5,351 nt of DNA from Bacteroidota bacterium (GCA_024638525.1 JAHEKB010000153.1:1-5351); one strand, 5' to 3'; counted from the first letter of the stretch, positions 1 to 5,291 are shown. Numbers and translations: made by a program. The notes: generated from the sequence alone by a model not told the origin.

Positions 1-737
1 TTGACGCTGTGTATTTTCGCTATAAGGAAGATGCGGATTGGGTGCTCAAAGACATCAGTTTTGAATTGAAAGCTGGCGAGAAGCTTGGAATAATTGGCAC
101 TACTGGAAGTGGTAAATCGACAATAGCTAAATTGCTTATGGGAATATATGCTCCAAGCAAAGGGCAAATATTGATAGATAATGTACCCATTGAAGAATAC
201 GACCGCGATTCTCTGAGACAGCTCTTTGGTTATGTTTCTCAAGACATATTTTTATTCTCCGAAAGCCTCAAAGACAACATTCTATTTGGAAGCCATAAAG
301 AGGTCAGTGAAAAACAGCTTAATAAAGTTATGGACATGGCTTCTCTTTCCGAAGAAGTAGAGAAATTCCCTAACAAATTGGAAACCTTATTGGGTGAACG
401 CGGAATAACCTTGTCGGGAGGTCAGAAACAAAGAACAGCCATCGCTCGCGCATTGATCAAAGATCCCAATATACTATTGATAGATGACGGTCTTAGCGCC
501 GTGGACACCAAAACCGAGGTAGCGATAAAGCAAGCCTTGGATGCGGTGAGTAATAAATCCACTTTCATCAATATTTCACATAGAATATCCTCTGTGCAAG
601 ACGCAGATCTCGTCCTGTTTTTAGACGGAGGGGAGCTAGTTGAACAAGGCAATCATCAAAGCCTAATGGAAAGGAACGGAAGCTATGGAGAACTCTACCA
701 AAGACAGCTCTTGCAGGCTGAAGAGCAGGAAGTGTGA
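1..737 (+). CDS. ABC exporter, C-terminal nucleotide-binding domain (5'-truncated by window)
   Basis: This is the ATPase domain of an MsbA/MdlA-like ABC exporter that uses ATP to move a substrate across the inner membrane. The frame is open to the window edge (first full codon at 3), so the usual six-helix membrane domain lies upstream and the GTG at 9 is not a start. Numbering from that codon: aromatic A-loop Tyr5, Walker A GTTGSGKST at 30-38, Q-loop Gln78, signature LSGGQ at 135-139, Walker B ILLIDD at 155-160, D-loop SAVD at 163-166, switch His191. The residue after the Walker B Asp is Asp160 (codon 486-488), not the usual catalytic Glu. In the family this is seen in the degenerate half of heterodimeric exporters such as BmrC/YheI and in MdlA-like proteins, so a partner subunit is likely; this is inference. 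The substrate is unknown. The gene ends at TGA 735-737, and no convincing terminator hairpin follows in 738-796. Confidence 0.93.
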   Translation, partial: DAVYFRYKEDADWVLKDISFELKAGEKLGIIGTTGSGKSTIAKLLMGIYAPSKGQILIDNVPIEEYDRDSLRQLFGYVSQDIFLFSESLKDNILFGSHKEVSEKQLNKVMDMASLSEEVEKFPNKLETLLGERGITLSGGQKQRTAIARALIKDPNILLIDDGLSAVDTKTEVAIKQALDAVSNKSTFINISHRISSVQDADLVLFLDGGELVEQGNHQSLMERNGSYGELYQRQLLQAEEQEV

Positions 738-796
738 TTTTATTTTAATTCTAGCTATTTTTCTGTTCTTTTGACAATCATTTAAAGAAAGAGCAG

Positions 797-1087
797 ATGG
801 CGGAGTCCAATTACGACAAGGAAGAAGTTTTTTCAAAGAGGGTTAGGGCCGGGAAAAGGACCTATTTCTTCGATGTAAAAACCACAAAAGGCAATGACTA
901 TTACATTACGATTACCGAAAGCAAAAAGCGTTTTGAAGACGGTAATTATGTGAAACACAAAATCTTTCTATACAAGGAAGACTTTAATAAATTCATGGAG
1001 GCATTTACGGAGACGGTAAATTATGTCAAGAGTGATCTCATGCCTGAGTATGACTTTGACGAGTACACGCGTCCTCAAGAAGATTAA
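797..1087 (+). CDS. PUR-family DNA/RNA-binding protein (DUF3276)
   Basis: This is a 96-residue protein of the bacterial PUR-alpha-like family (DUF3276), common in Bacteroidota and related to the spirochaete protein BpuR. Family members dimerise and bind single-stranded nucleic acid, and some act as RNA-binding regulators; the target here is unknown. The sequence shows one PUR repeat: a strand with VFSKRVRAGKRTYFFDVK at 11-28, a second strand DYYITITESKKRF at 34-46, a third KHKIFLYKED at 53-62, and a helix NKFMEAFTETVNYV at 64-77. An acidic tail follows from 79. The length is normal for the family. The ATG at 797 follows AAAGAAAGAGCAG, a purine-rich stretch but not a strong Shine-Dalgarno site. 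It is probably the first gene of the operon. The 59-bp gap upstream has only one-mismatch versions of the Bacteroidota -7 element (TATTTTTC at 756-763, TTCTTTTG at 766-773), so the promoter is not settled. Confidence 0.9.
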   Translation: MAESNYDKEEVFSKRVRAGKRTYFFDVKTTKGNDYYITITESKKRFEDGNYVKHKIFLYKEDFNKFMEAFTETVNYVKSDLMPEYDFDEYTRPQED

Positions 1088-1093
1088 TTCGTT

Positions 1094-1636
1094 TTGCAAA
1101 GACCCGTTTGGTTGTTTGGAGGAATAGCCGGTATCCTTAGTGCGCTATTGGAATATCTCTTCTATTCCGGTCAAAATTTCAATTCCCAATCTCTATATCT
1201 GACCAAGATCATCATATTGCTGATTTCGGTTGTTTTTGGAATAATCCTGGTTAAAAAACTACAGGGCGGTATCATCAGCATTGGTAGAACCTTGCTGTCG
1301 GGAGTTCTTATCTCATTGGTAAAGAGTGCAATTTGTATTGCGGTATTTGCCATACTGTATGCCCCGGATGGTGAGTTCTATAGAGAACATGTCAAACACG
1401 CTCAGAGCCAAGCTGTTGAAATTATTGCTGAAAATGCCGACTTGACGGAAGAGGAAAAACCCGTAAAAATTAAGGAGGCAAATTCATATATAGCTGGGCA
1501 ATTCAAGCCTTGGGGTTATAGTGTCAGCACAATTATTGAGGGAATTGTCACGGCCTTTGTAATTTCTGTATTGATGGCGGCTTTTGTGGCTAAAAATATG
1601 ATGTATCAGCAAGATGGTGGAATTCAAAAGCAATAA
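1094..1636 (+). CDS. DUF4199 four-helix membrane protein, TTG start
   Basis: This is a 180-residue integral membrane protein that I assign to DUF4199, a family of unknown function found mainly in Bacteroidota. Four hydrophobic segments are visible at about 5-24, 36-54, 67-89 and 142-166. The family-like GGxISxGR-type stretch (GGIISIGRTL at 58-67) precedes helix 3. A charged, helical loop (about 95-137, rich in Glu/Lys/Ala) separates helices 3 and 4, as is usual for the family. No ATG or GTG is available in frame between the upstream stop (1085-1087) and helix 1, so TTG at 1094, 6 bp after that stop, is the likely start and is probably served by ribosomes finishing the upstream gene. The last 23 bp overlap the next gene. 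The function is unknown; I would not go beyond 'envelope membrane protein'. Confidence 0.82.
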   Translation: MQRPVWLFGGIAGILSALLEYLFYSGQNFNSQSLYLTKIIILLISVVFGIILVKKLQGGIISIGRTLLSGVLISLVKSAICIAVFAILYAPDGEFYREHVKHAQSQAVEIIAENADLTEEEKPVKIKEANSYIAGQFKPWGYSVSTIIEGIVTAFVISVLMAAFVAKNMMYQQDGGIQKQ

Positions 1637-2018
1637 AAGTAAGATATATAAGAACGCAGAAGAGGTCTTTAACTATTTGTCTAAAGCCGAAAACTACGAA
1701 GTTCTCATGCCGAGCAATGTGCGTTCATTCCAAGCGAGTGAAAACGGTGCAAAATTGAATATTCAAGGCATTGGAGATATTGAATTGGCCTTTACACGGA
1801 AAGAGGAATTCTCTCTTCTTGAAATGAAGCCTCAAAATCAAGTGCCATTTGAGTTTGACTTGCAGTGGCAGCTTAGCGATCTTGGTGCAGAAACAGAAGT
1901 AGAGGCTATTATTCATGCAAAACTGAATTTCATGATGCGCATGATGGCTGAAAAACTTCTAGTAGATTTCCTGAATGTACAAGTGCATAAATTGAGCGAA
2001 ATAATGAACAATGATTAG
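1614..2018 (+). CDS. SRPBCC (START/Bet v1-fold) family protein
   Basis: This is a 134-residue cytosolic protein with the features of the SRPBCC helix-grip fold, which forms a deep hydrophobic ligand pocket. The N-terminal strand (3-12) leads into helix NAEEVFNYLSKAENYEVLMP (14-33), a typical SRPBCC opening. The pattern of strands continues through 38-105: GAKLNIQGIGDIELAF at 45-60, FEFDLQWQLSDL at 79-90, and TEVEAIIHAKLNF at 94-106. The long C-terminal helix is at about 107-131. Similar short SRPBCC proteins are widespread in Bacteroidota; no ligand or reaction is known to me. The ATG at 1614 lies inside the preceding gene and gives a full-length fold; a GTG codon directly after it cannot be excluded as the start. 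The stop overlaps the acyltransferase start by 8 bp, which suggests coupled translation, and that neighbour hints at a hydrophobic or lipid ligand. That last point is inference only. Confidence 0.85.
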   Translation: MVEFKSNKSKIYKNAEEVFNYLSKAENYEVLMPSNVRSFQASENGAKLNIQGIGDIELAFTRKEEFSLLEMKPQNQVPFEFDLQWQLSDLGAETEVEAIIHAKLNFMMRMMAEKLLVDFLNVQVHKLSEIMNND

Positions 2019-2754
2019 AGCATTGAGATATGCTTGGGCCATTTATTTCTTGGTCCTTTTTGTGGTATTTTTTCTATTGTATTACCCATTTTTTCTCGTT
2101 TTGCTCTCCAGAGAGCGCTTTTATCCGAAAGCACATGTGCTTCGTAGGATTTGGGGTCGCACCATAATGATTCTTAGCGGTCTAAGACCTACAACCATTT
2201 ATGAACAACCCTTGGACCGAAATGAAGTATACATATTTACGCCCAACCACTTTAGTTATTTAGACATACTCTCAGCCAATGTCCAGATGCCATTTTATTT
2301 CAACTTCATGGCCAAAAGTGAATTGGCGAATATCCCATTGTTTAAAATCTTCTTCAAAACCATAGATGTACCCGTTAAAAGAAGCTCATTGAGTGGCGCC
2401 AAGATGGCCATGAATATGGCGACAGATAGATTAAAAAACGGGGTCAGTTTGTTGAATTTTCCAGAAGGTGGAATTGGAGAGACCGTGCCTACAATGCTTC
2501 CCTTTAAGAAGGGAGCATTTAGAATGGCCATTGAACACAAGGTAAAGCTGGTACCCATAACTATAGTGGACAATTGGAAAAGACTGCCCTCTGGTGGTTT
2601 GGAGTCAGGAGGAACGCCAGGTAAAATGAGAATGTACGTTCATCGACCTATAGAGACATCAAATCTAAAAGAAGGGGATGAGGATATGCTCGCTAAACAG
2701 GTATACAGTATTATTGAATCTAAATTCAATGAATTGAATCAGCATGAGGATTAA
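2011..2754 (+). CDS. PlsC-like lysophospholipid acyltransferase
   Basis: This is a 247-residue membrane-associated acyltransferase of the PlsC/LPLAT family. Members transfer an acyl chain to lysophosphatidic acid or a similar lysolipid in phospholipid synthesis or remodelling. A hydrophobic N-terminal segment at about 8-32 is probably a membrane anchor. The catalytic NHX4D motif is intact as NHFSYLD at 79-85. A second block with a basic residue is DVPVKR at 119-124. Motif III is FPEGG at 150-154, with Gly where many PlsC proteins have Thr, a variant I recall as common in Bacteroidota members. Motif IV is VPI at 181-183. The length is normal. The ATG at 2011 overlaps the SRPBCC gene by 8 bp, and the end overlaps gatC by 11 bp. 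It is clearly an acyltransferase, but the acceptor (lyso-PA, ornithine lipid or another lysolipid) cannot be decided from sequence, so I give no symbol. Confidence 0.9.
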   Translation: MIRALRYAWAIYFLVLFVVFFLLYYPFFLVLLSRERFYPKAHVLRRIWGRTIMILSGLRPTTIYEQPLDRNEVYIFTPNHFSYLDILSANVQMPFYFNFMAKSELANIPLFKIFFKTIDVPVKRSSLSGAKMAMNMATDRLKNGVSLLNFPEGGIGETVPTMLPFKKGAFRMAIEHKVKLVPITIVDNWKRLPSGGLESGGTPGKMRMYVHRPIETSNLKEGDEDMLAKQVYSIIESKFNELNQHED

Positions 2755-3037
2755 GGATGAAAAGATAGACGAATTGGCCCAACTAGCTCGCTTGGAATTT
2801 GATTCAAAAGAAAAGCGGAGAATCAAGGAAGAGCTTGAGAGAATACTGGATTTCTGCGATAAATTAAATGGCTTGGACACCACTGGGGTTGAGCCTTTGA
2901 TTTATATAAGCGATGCGGAGAATGTGTTGCGCAATGATGAGGTAGGGCAGCATTTGAGCAAAGAACAAGCCTTCAGAAATGCACCTGATCACGATTCAGA
3001 TTACTTTAAAGTACCCAAGGTAATATCAAAGAAGTGA
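2744..3037 (+). CDS. gatC: Asp-tRNA(Asn)/Glu-tRNA(Gln) amidotransferase subunit C
   Basis: GatC is the small subunit of the GatCAB amidotransferase. It wraps around GatA and GatB and stabilises the complex that converts mischarged Glu-tRNA(Gln) and/or Asp-tRNA(Asn) to the correct aminoacyl-tRNA. The 97-residue length is normal. The N-terminal helix has the family pattern ELAQLARLEFDSKEK (10-24), followed by a second helix ELERILDFCDKLNGLD (30-45). The extended linker carries GVEPLIYISDAENVLRNDEV (48-67), and the C-terminal tail NAPDHDSDYFKVPKVI (79-94) matches the conserved family ending. The start ATG at 2744 overlaps the acyltransferase by 11 bp, and no other in-frame start would keep the first helix. 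gatA and gatB are not in this window. As is usual for gatC in this kind of genome, it sits in an operon of unrelated genes. Confidence 0.95.
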   Translation: MRIKDEKIDELAQLARLEFDSKEKRRIKEELERILDFCDKLNGLDTTGVEPLIYISDAENVLRNDEVGQHLSKEQAFRNAPDHDSDYFKVPKVISKK

Positions 3038-3038
3038 T

Positions 3039-3731
3039 ATGATAAGTCTCAAAGGCATCTACAAAATATACCATATGGGAGAGATCACCATCAATGCTCT
3101 GGACGGAGTTGATGAAGTAATAGAGGAAGGGGAATACGTTGCCATCATGGGACCATCGGGATCCGGGAAATCGACCCTGATGAACGTAATTGGATGCTTA
3201 GATACCCCAAGTGAAGGAGATTATATCTTAAATGGTCAAGAGGTTGGTCATATGAAAGATGACGAATTGGCCGAGATCAGAAATCGAGAAATCGGATTTG
3301 TTTTTCAGAGTTTCAATCTTTTGCCACGGAGCACGGCCTTGGATAATGTGGCTCTGCCATTGGTCTACGCCGGGATTGGAAAAAAAGAAAGACTAGAAAG
3401 AGCAAAAATATCTCTGGAAAAAGTAGGTCTAGGCGATAGGCTTGACCACAAGCCAAGTGAGTTGTCTGGTGGACAAAGACAACGTGTGGCGATAGCCCGC
3501 GCTTTGGTCAATGAACCATCAATTGTGCTCGCGGATGAACCAACTGGCAACTTAGATAGTTCTAGTAGTACAGAAATCATGGAAATCTTTGATGCAATCC
3601 ACAATGAAGGCAATACCGTAATCATGGTCACACATGAAGAGGACATCGCTGCACGTGCCAGTAGAATAATTCGGATGATGGATGGAAAGATTGCGCATGA
3701 GTCGGTAAGTACGGACCAAAAACACACATGA
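3039..3731 (+). CDS. ABC transporter ATP-binding protein, LolD/MacB type
   Basis: This 230-residue stand-alone ATPase belongs to the LolD/MacB/FtsE-like group. These proteins power MacB-fold permeases that extract lipoproteins, export small molecules or act as mechanotransmitters. All active-site elements are intact: Walker A GPSGSGKST at 38-46, Q-loop Gln90 in GFVFQSFNLLPR (86-97), signature LSGGQ at 142-146, Walker B IVLADEP at 162-168 with catalytic Glu167, D-loop GNLD at 170-173, and switch His199. The GFVFQxFNLLP and ADEPTGNLD wording is characteristic of this group. It starts 1 bp after the gatC stop and overlaps the next gene by 4 bp (ATGA). No permease is encoded next to it, so its partner must lie elsewhere in the genome. 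A LolD role with LolC/E-like partners is possible but not shown. Confidence 0.93.
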   Translation: MISLKGIYKIYHMGEITINALDGVDEVIEEGEYVAIMGPSGSGKSTLMNVIGCLDTPSEGDYILNGQEVGHMKDDELAEIRNREIGFVFQSFNLLPRSTALDNVALPLVYAGIGKKERLERAKISLEKVGLGDRLDHKPSELSGGQRQRVAIARALVNEPSIVLADEPTGNLDSSSSTEIMEIFDAIHNEGNTVIMVTHEEDIAARASRIIRMMDGKIAHESVSTDQKHT

Positions 3732-4252
3732 AAATTTATACTAAAACAGGGGATAAAGGTGAAACTTCACTTTTAGGAGGAACTCGAGTAAGTAAATCAC
3801 ACCAGAAGATCGAAGCCTATGGCACCGTAGATGAACTAAACAGCGCTCTTGGGGTTCTGAGGTCTAGTACCGATTTAGATTCTGACTTATTGCTTGAAGT
3901 TCAGCACGTACTTTTTAATATTGGAAGCTTACTTGCAACAGAAAGGGAAGTAAATTTTGAACTACCCAAGTTAGAGAGTACTGATGTAGAAAAACTTGAA
4001 AACGCCATTGATCTTTTGAATGAGGATCTCCCTAAACTAAGGAACTTTATTTTACCAGGGGGAAGCAGTGCCGCTGCTTTTGCCCATATGGCAAGAACCA
4101 TTTGCCGAAGGGCAGAAAGACGCGTTGTAGTACTAGAAAACATTGATGTGGTCGTTATTCATTATCTCAACAGACTGAGCGATTATCTCTTTGTTCTGAG
4201 CCGAGCGATTTTAGCTTCAGAAGGCAAGCAAGAAATAAACTGGAAGAAGTAA
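3728..4252 (+). CDS. PduO-type ATP:cob(I)alamin adenosyltransferase
   Basis: This 174-residue enzyme belongs to the PduO/MMAB family. It transfers the 5'-deoxyadenosyl group of ATP to cob(I)alamin (or cob(I)yrinic acid diamide), making adenosylcobalamin, the cofactor of enzymes such as methylmalonyl-CoA mutase. The N-terminal ATP-binding motif TKTGDKGETSLLGG is at 5-18. The block AYGTVDELNSALG is at 30-42. The arginine-rich helix RTICRRAERRVV at 123-134, preceded by FILPGGS at 107-113, carries the ATP and active-site residues. The C-terminal YLNRLSDYLFVLSR (146-159) contains the conserved Asn-Arg-x-Ser-Asp. Family members form trimers with active sites between subunits. The length is normal. 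The start ATG overlaps the ABC ATPase stop as ATGA. It is the last gene of the operon; its TAA (4250-4252) abuts the stop of the opposing lipoprotein gene. No cobalamin riboswitch was recognised in the window. Confidence 0.94.
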   Translation: MKIYTKTGDKGETSLLGGTRVSKSHQKIEAYGTVDELNSALGVLRSSTDLDSDLLLEVQHVLFNIGSLLATEREVNFELPKLESTDVEKLENAIDLLNEDLPKLRNFILPGGSSAAAFAHMARTICRRAERRVVVLENIDVVVIHYLNRLSDYLFVLSRAILASEGKQEINWKK

Positions 4253-4963
4253 TTAACGCTGTTGGCGCTGCATCATTTCAATTTCTTGAAGGTAGTAATA
4301 CGGCATTTCAAATGATTCGAATTTGACGATGGCTTGCTGATAATAATTTACAGCTGATCTGATATCCTGCTGTTTGTCTAAAGCAAATTTTCCTTTCAAG
4401 AATATGGTTGCCGCCTCAAGCGGAATCAGTTGAGGAGCACCAGTAATTGGTCCAGGGAAATCAATCATCGTTCTGGCGACCATACTGTCATTGGCAGCTA
4501 CATTCAATAGCTGATTGCTCAAACTGTCAAACAATTGTGTATTTGCCTGTTCATAAGCAATAGCTACAACCTGATATGCATATCTGTAATCACGAGTATT
4601 GGCAAAAAGGGAATTAAAAATCTCCGTAGCTTTATTCAATTTGAAGACTTGTTGATAAGCCACTCCAGATAATTCCTTGAGCTTATTGTCGCCTTTATTT
4701 TGTTCAAACAGCTGTTCGGCTAAAAGAAGACCGCCTTCGTAGTTGCCATCTTTGATATACAATCTCGCCAGTGAATCTATGTAATCCATGCTGGATGTAT
4801 CAAGCAAAATAAGGCGACTGAGTGCAACTCTCTGAGTGGTTAAGTCATTGTGCTTTAAGGCCGACTCATAAAGATCTTGAGTTTGTTCTAACTCTGAAAT
4901 TTGATTATCGCATGAACTTAGCAATAAGGCTAGTGTAAAGCTAAAAAGAATAGATCGATTCAT
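4253..4963 (-). CDS. Lipoprotein with TPR-like helical repeats
   Basis: This is a 236-residue exported lipoprotein. A short signal peptide (Arg3, hydrophobic 4-15) ends in the lipobox LSSC with the lipidated Cys at 18, so the mature protein begins CDNQ. The rest is alpha-helical with TPR-like spacing: about 59-92 (IDSLARLYIKDGNYEGGLLL), 95-125, 127-155 and 184-217 (AVNYYQQAIVKF). Such solenoids usually bind protein partners in the periplasm or at the outer membrane. Residues 168-180 (a Pro/Gly-rich DFPGPITGAP stretch) break the helix pattern and may be a loop. I recognise no specific family, and similar proteins are usually annotated only as hypothetical or tetratricopeptide repeat lipoproteins. 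The ATG (4961-4963 on the minus strand) gives a complete signal peptide. No convincing promoter was found in the AT-rich sequence upstream on this strand. Confidence 0.85.
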   Translation of the reverse strand: MNRSILFSFTLALLLSSCDNQISELEQTQDLYESALKHNDLTTQRVALSRLILLDTSSMDYIDSLARLYIKDGNYEGGLLLAEQLFEQNKGDNKLKELSGVAYQQVFKLNKATEIFNSLFANTRDYRYAYQVVAIAYEQANTQLFDSLSNQLLNVAANDSMVARTMIDFPGPITGAPQLIPLEAATIFLKGKFALDKQQDIRSAVNYYQQAIVKFESFEMPYYYLQEIEMMQRQQR

Positions 4964-5008
4964 TGGGGCGAAAATAAAAGGAATGCTCAGATGTTTTTGT
5001 TCAGACTA

Positions 5009-5033
5009 AAATTTTTATTTCTACTAAAAATTT
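5009..5033. repeat. AT-rich 9-bp inverted repeat
   Basis: AAATTTTTA (5009-5017) and TAAAAATTT (5025-5033) are perfect inverted copies separated by 7 bp. They overlap the region where the -33 element of the TATCTTTG promoter would lie, so they could be an operator for a dimeric regulator or an AT-rich upstream element. A palindrome this AT-rich can also arise by chance, so the regulatory reading is weak. Confidence 0.45.
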
Positions 5034-5046
5034 CTGGCTATCTTTG
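5014..5046 (+). promoter_or_regulatory. Candidate Bacteroidota promoter (TATCTTTG)
   Basis: TATCTTTG at 5039-5046 matches the Bacteroidota -7 consensus TAnnTTTG at every fixed position. The expected TTTG at -33 is not exact. The nearest T-rich words are TTTA (5014-5017, 21 bp upstream) and ATTT (5017-5020). Transcription would start near 5050-5053, right at the 5' strand of the long helix described for the candidate RNA. That agreement supports both calls. Confidence 0.5.
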
Positions 5047-5250
5047 CTGCCGCCTTAGGGCACTAAACTACTCGATTCTCAAGTCTTTTTTTAGCAAGAA
5101 TCTTTAATCTAACCCTCTGTATTTCAAATTAAGCCATTTGATGGCTACAACATATTATGCTCTGCGTTTATGCGGACCATATACCTTTACCTTAGAGGAG
5201 GCAGTAATGAGAAGGTCTTTGGTTATACCGGAGGCCTTCTCTATTTTCTA
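5047..5250 (+). ncRNA. Candidate structured RNA, class not recognised
   Basis: The two ends of this stretch pair with each other. 5044-5051 pairs with 5200-5207, 5053-5055 with 5196-5198, and 5056-5060 with 5190-5194. That makes 16 base pairs with one G/A mismatch (5052/5199) and one bulged G (5195). A further UAAA/UUUA (5064-5067 with 5186-5189) can stack after a 3-nt bulge. Three local hairpins are enclosed: GATTCT/AGAATC (5074-5079/5097-5102), AGCCAT-TTG-ATGGCT (5132-5146), and TATG-C-TCTGCG-TTTA-TGCGGA-C-CATA (5156-5181). A terminator-like hairpin follows at once, and a promoter element lies just upstream. Together these describe an RNA of about 160-200 nt. It lacks the marks I know for RNase P RNA, tmRNA, SRP RNA, or TPP and cobalamin riboswitches. 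A divergent 6S-like RNA or a leader/attenuator for the gene at 5312 are the main alternatives. The structure is seen in the sequence; expression and function are inferred. The exact 5' end is uncertain by a few bases. Confidence 0.5.
5209..5248 (+). terminator. Rho-independent terminator-like hairpin
   Basis: GAGAAGGTCTTTGGT (5209-5223) pairs completely with ACCGGAGGCCTTCTC (5227-5241) around a TAT loop: 15 pairs, three of them G-U, with no mismatch. A U-rich run TATTTTCT follows directly (5242-5249) and another TTTTT lies at 5255-5259. The A/T content before the stem is too low for good activity on the other strand, so it should act on plus-strand transcripts coming from the TATCTTTG promoter. 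Confidence 0.6.
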
Positions 5251-5256
5251 GGCATT

Positions 5257-5291
5257 TTTGACCTAAAGAAAACTCTAAGAAACTATATTTG
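5257..5291 (+). promoter_or_regulatory. Candidate Bacteroidota promoter (TTTG / TATATTTG)
   Basis: TATATTTG at 5284-5291 is an exact TAnnTTTG -7 element, and TTTG at 5257-5260 supplies a -33 element 23 bp upstream, at the long end of accepted spacing. The start of transcription would be near 5295-5298, giving a leader of about 15 nt before the ATG at 5312. It lies downstream of the hairpin at 5209-5241, so the downstream gene could be transcribed without reading through that hairpin. Confidence 0.55.

Noticed and set aside
756..773. TATTTTTC and TTCTTTTG as promoters for the seven-gene operon
   Set aside because: Each has one mismatch in the -7 element and no clear -33 TTTG upstream. A promoter is plausible in this gap but neither site can be chosen.
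2295..2573. Minus-strand reading frames inside the operon genes (for example 2295-2573 and 3365-3727)
   Set aside because: They lie wholly opposite genes with clear family motifs, and their translations show no recognisable domain or start context.
4256..4270. CGC-TGTTG-GCG as a terminator after the adenosyltransferase gene
   Set aside because: The stem has three base pairs and no U-run follows.
4969..4976. TATTTTCG on the minus strand as a promoter for the lipoprotein gene
   Set aside because: It has one mismatch to TAnnTTTG, no -33 word at the right distance, and lies only 5 bp from the ATG, so it would need a leaderless mRNA.
5103..5133. Helix CTTTAAT/ATTAAG inside the candidate RNA
   Set aside because: It is only 5-6 A-U-rich pairs and competes with the stronger AGCCAT/ATGGCT hairpin at 5132-5146.
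5044..5207. Identification as 6S, RNase P, tmRNA, SRP RNA or a cobalamin/TPP riboswitch
   Set aside because: The size and end pairing would allow a 6S-like RNA, but I see three side hairpins rather than one long interrupted hairpin. None of the hallmark motifs of the other classes is present.
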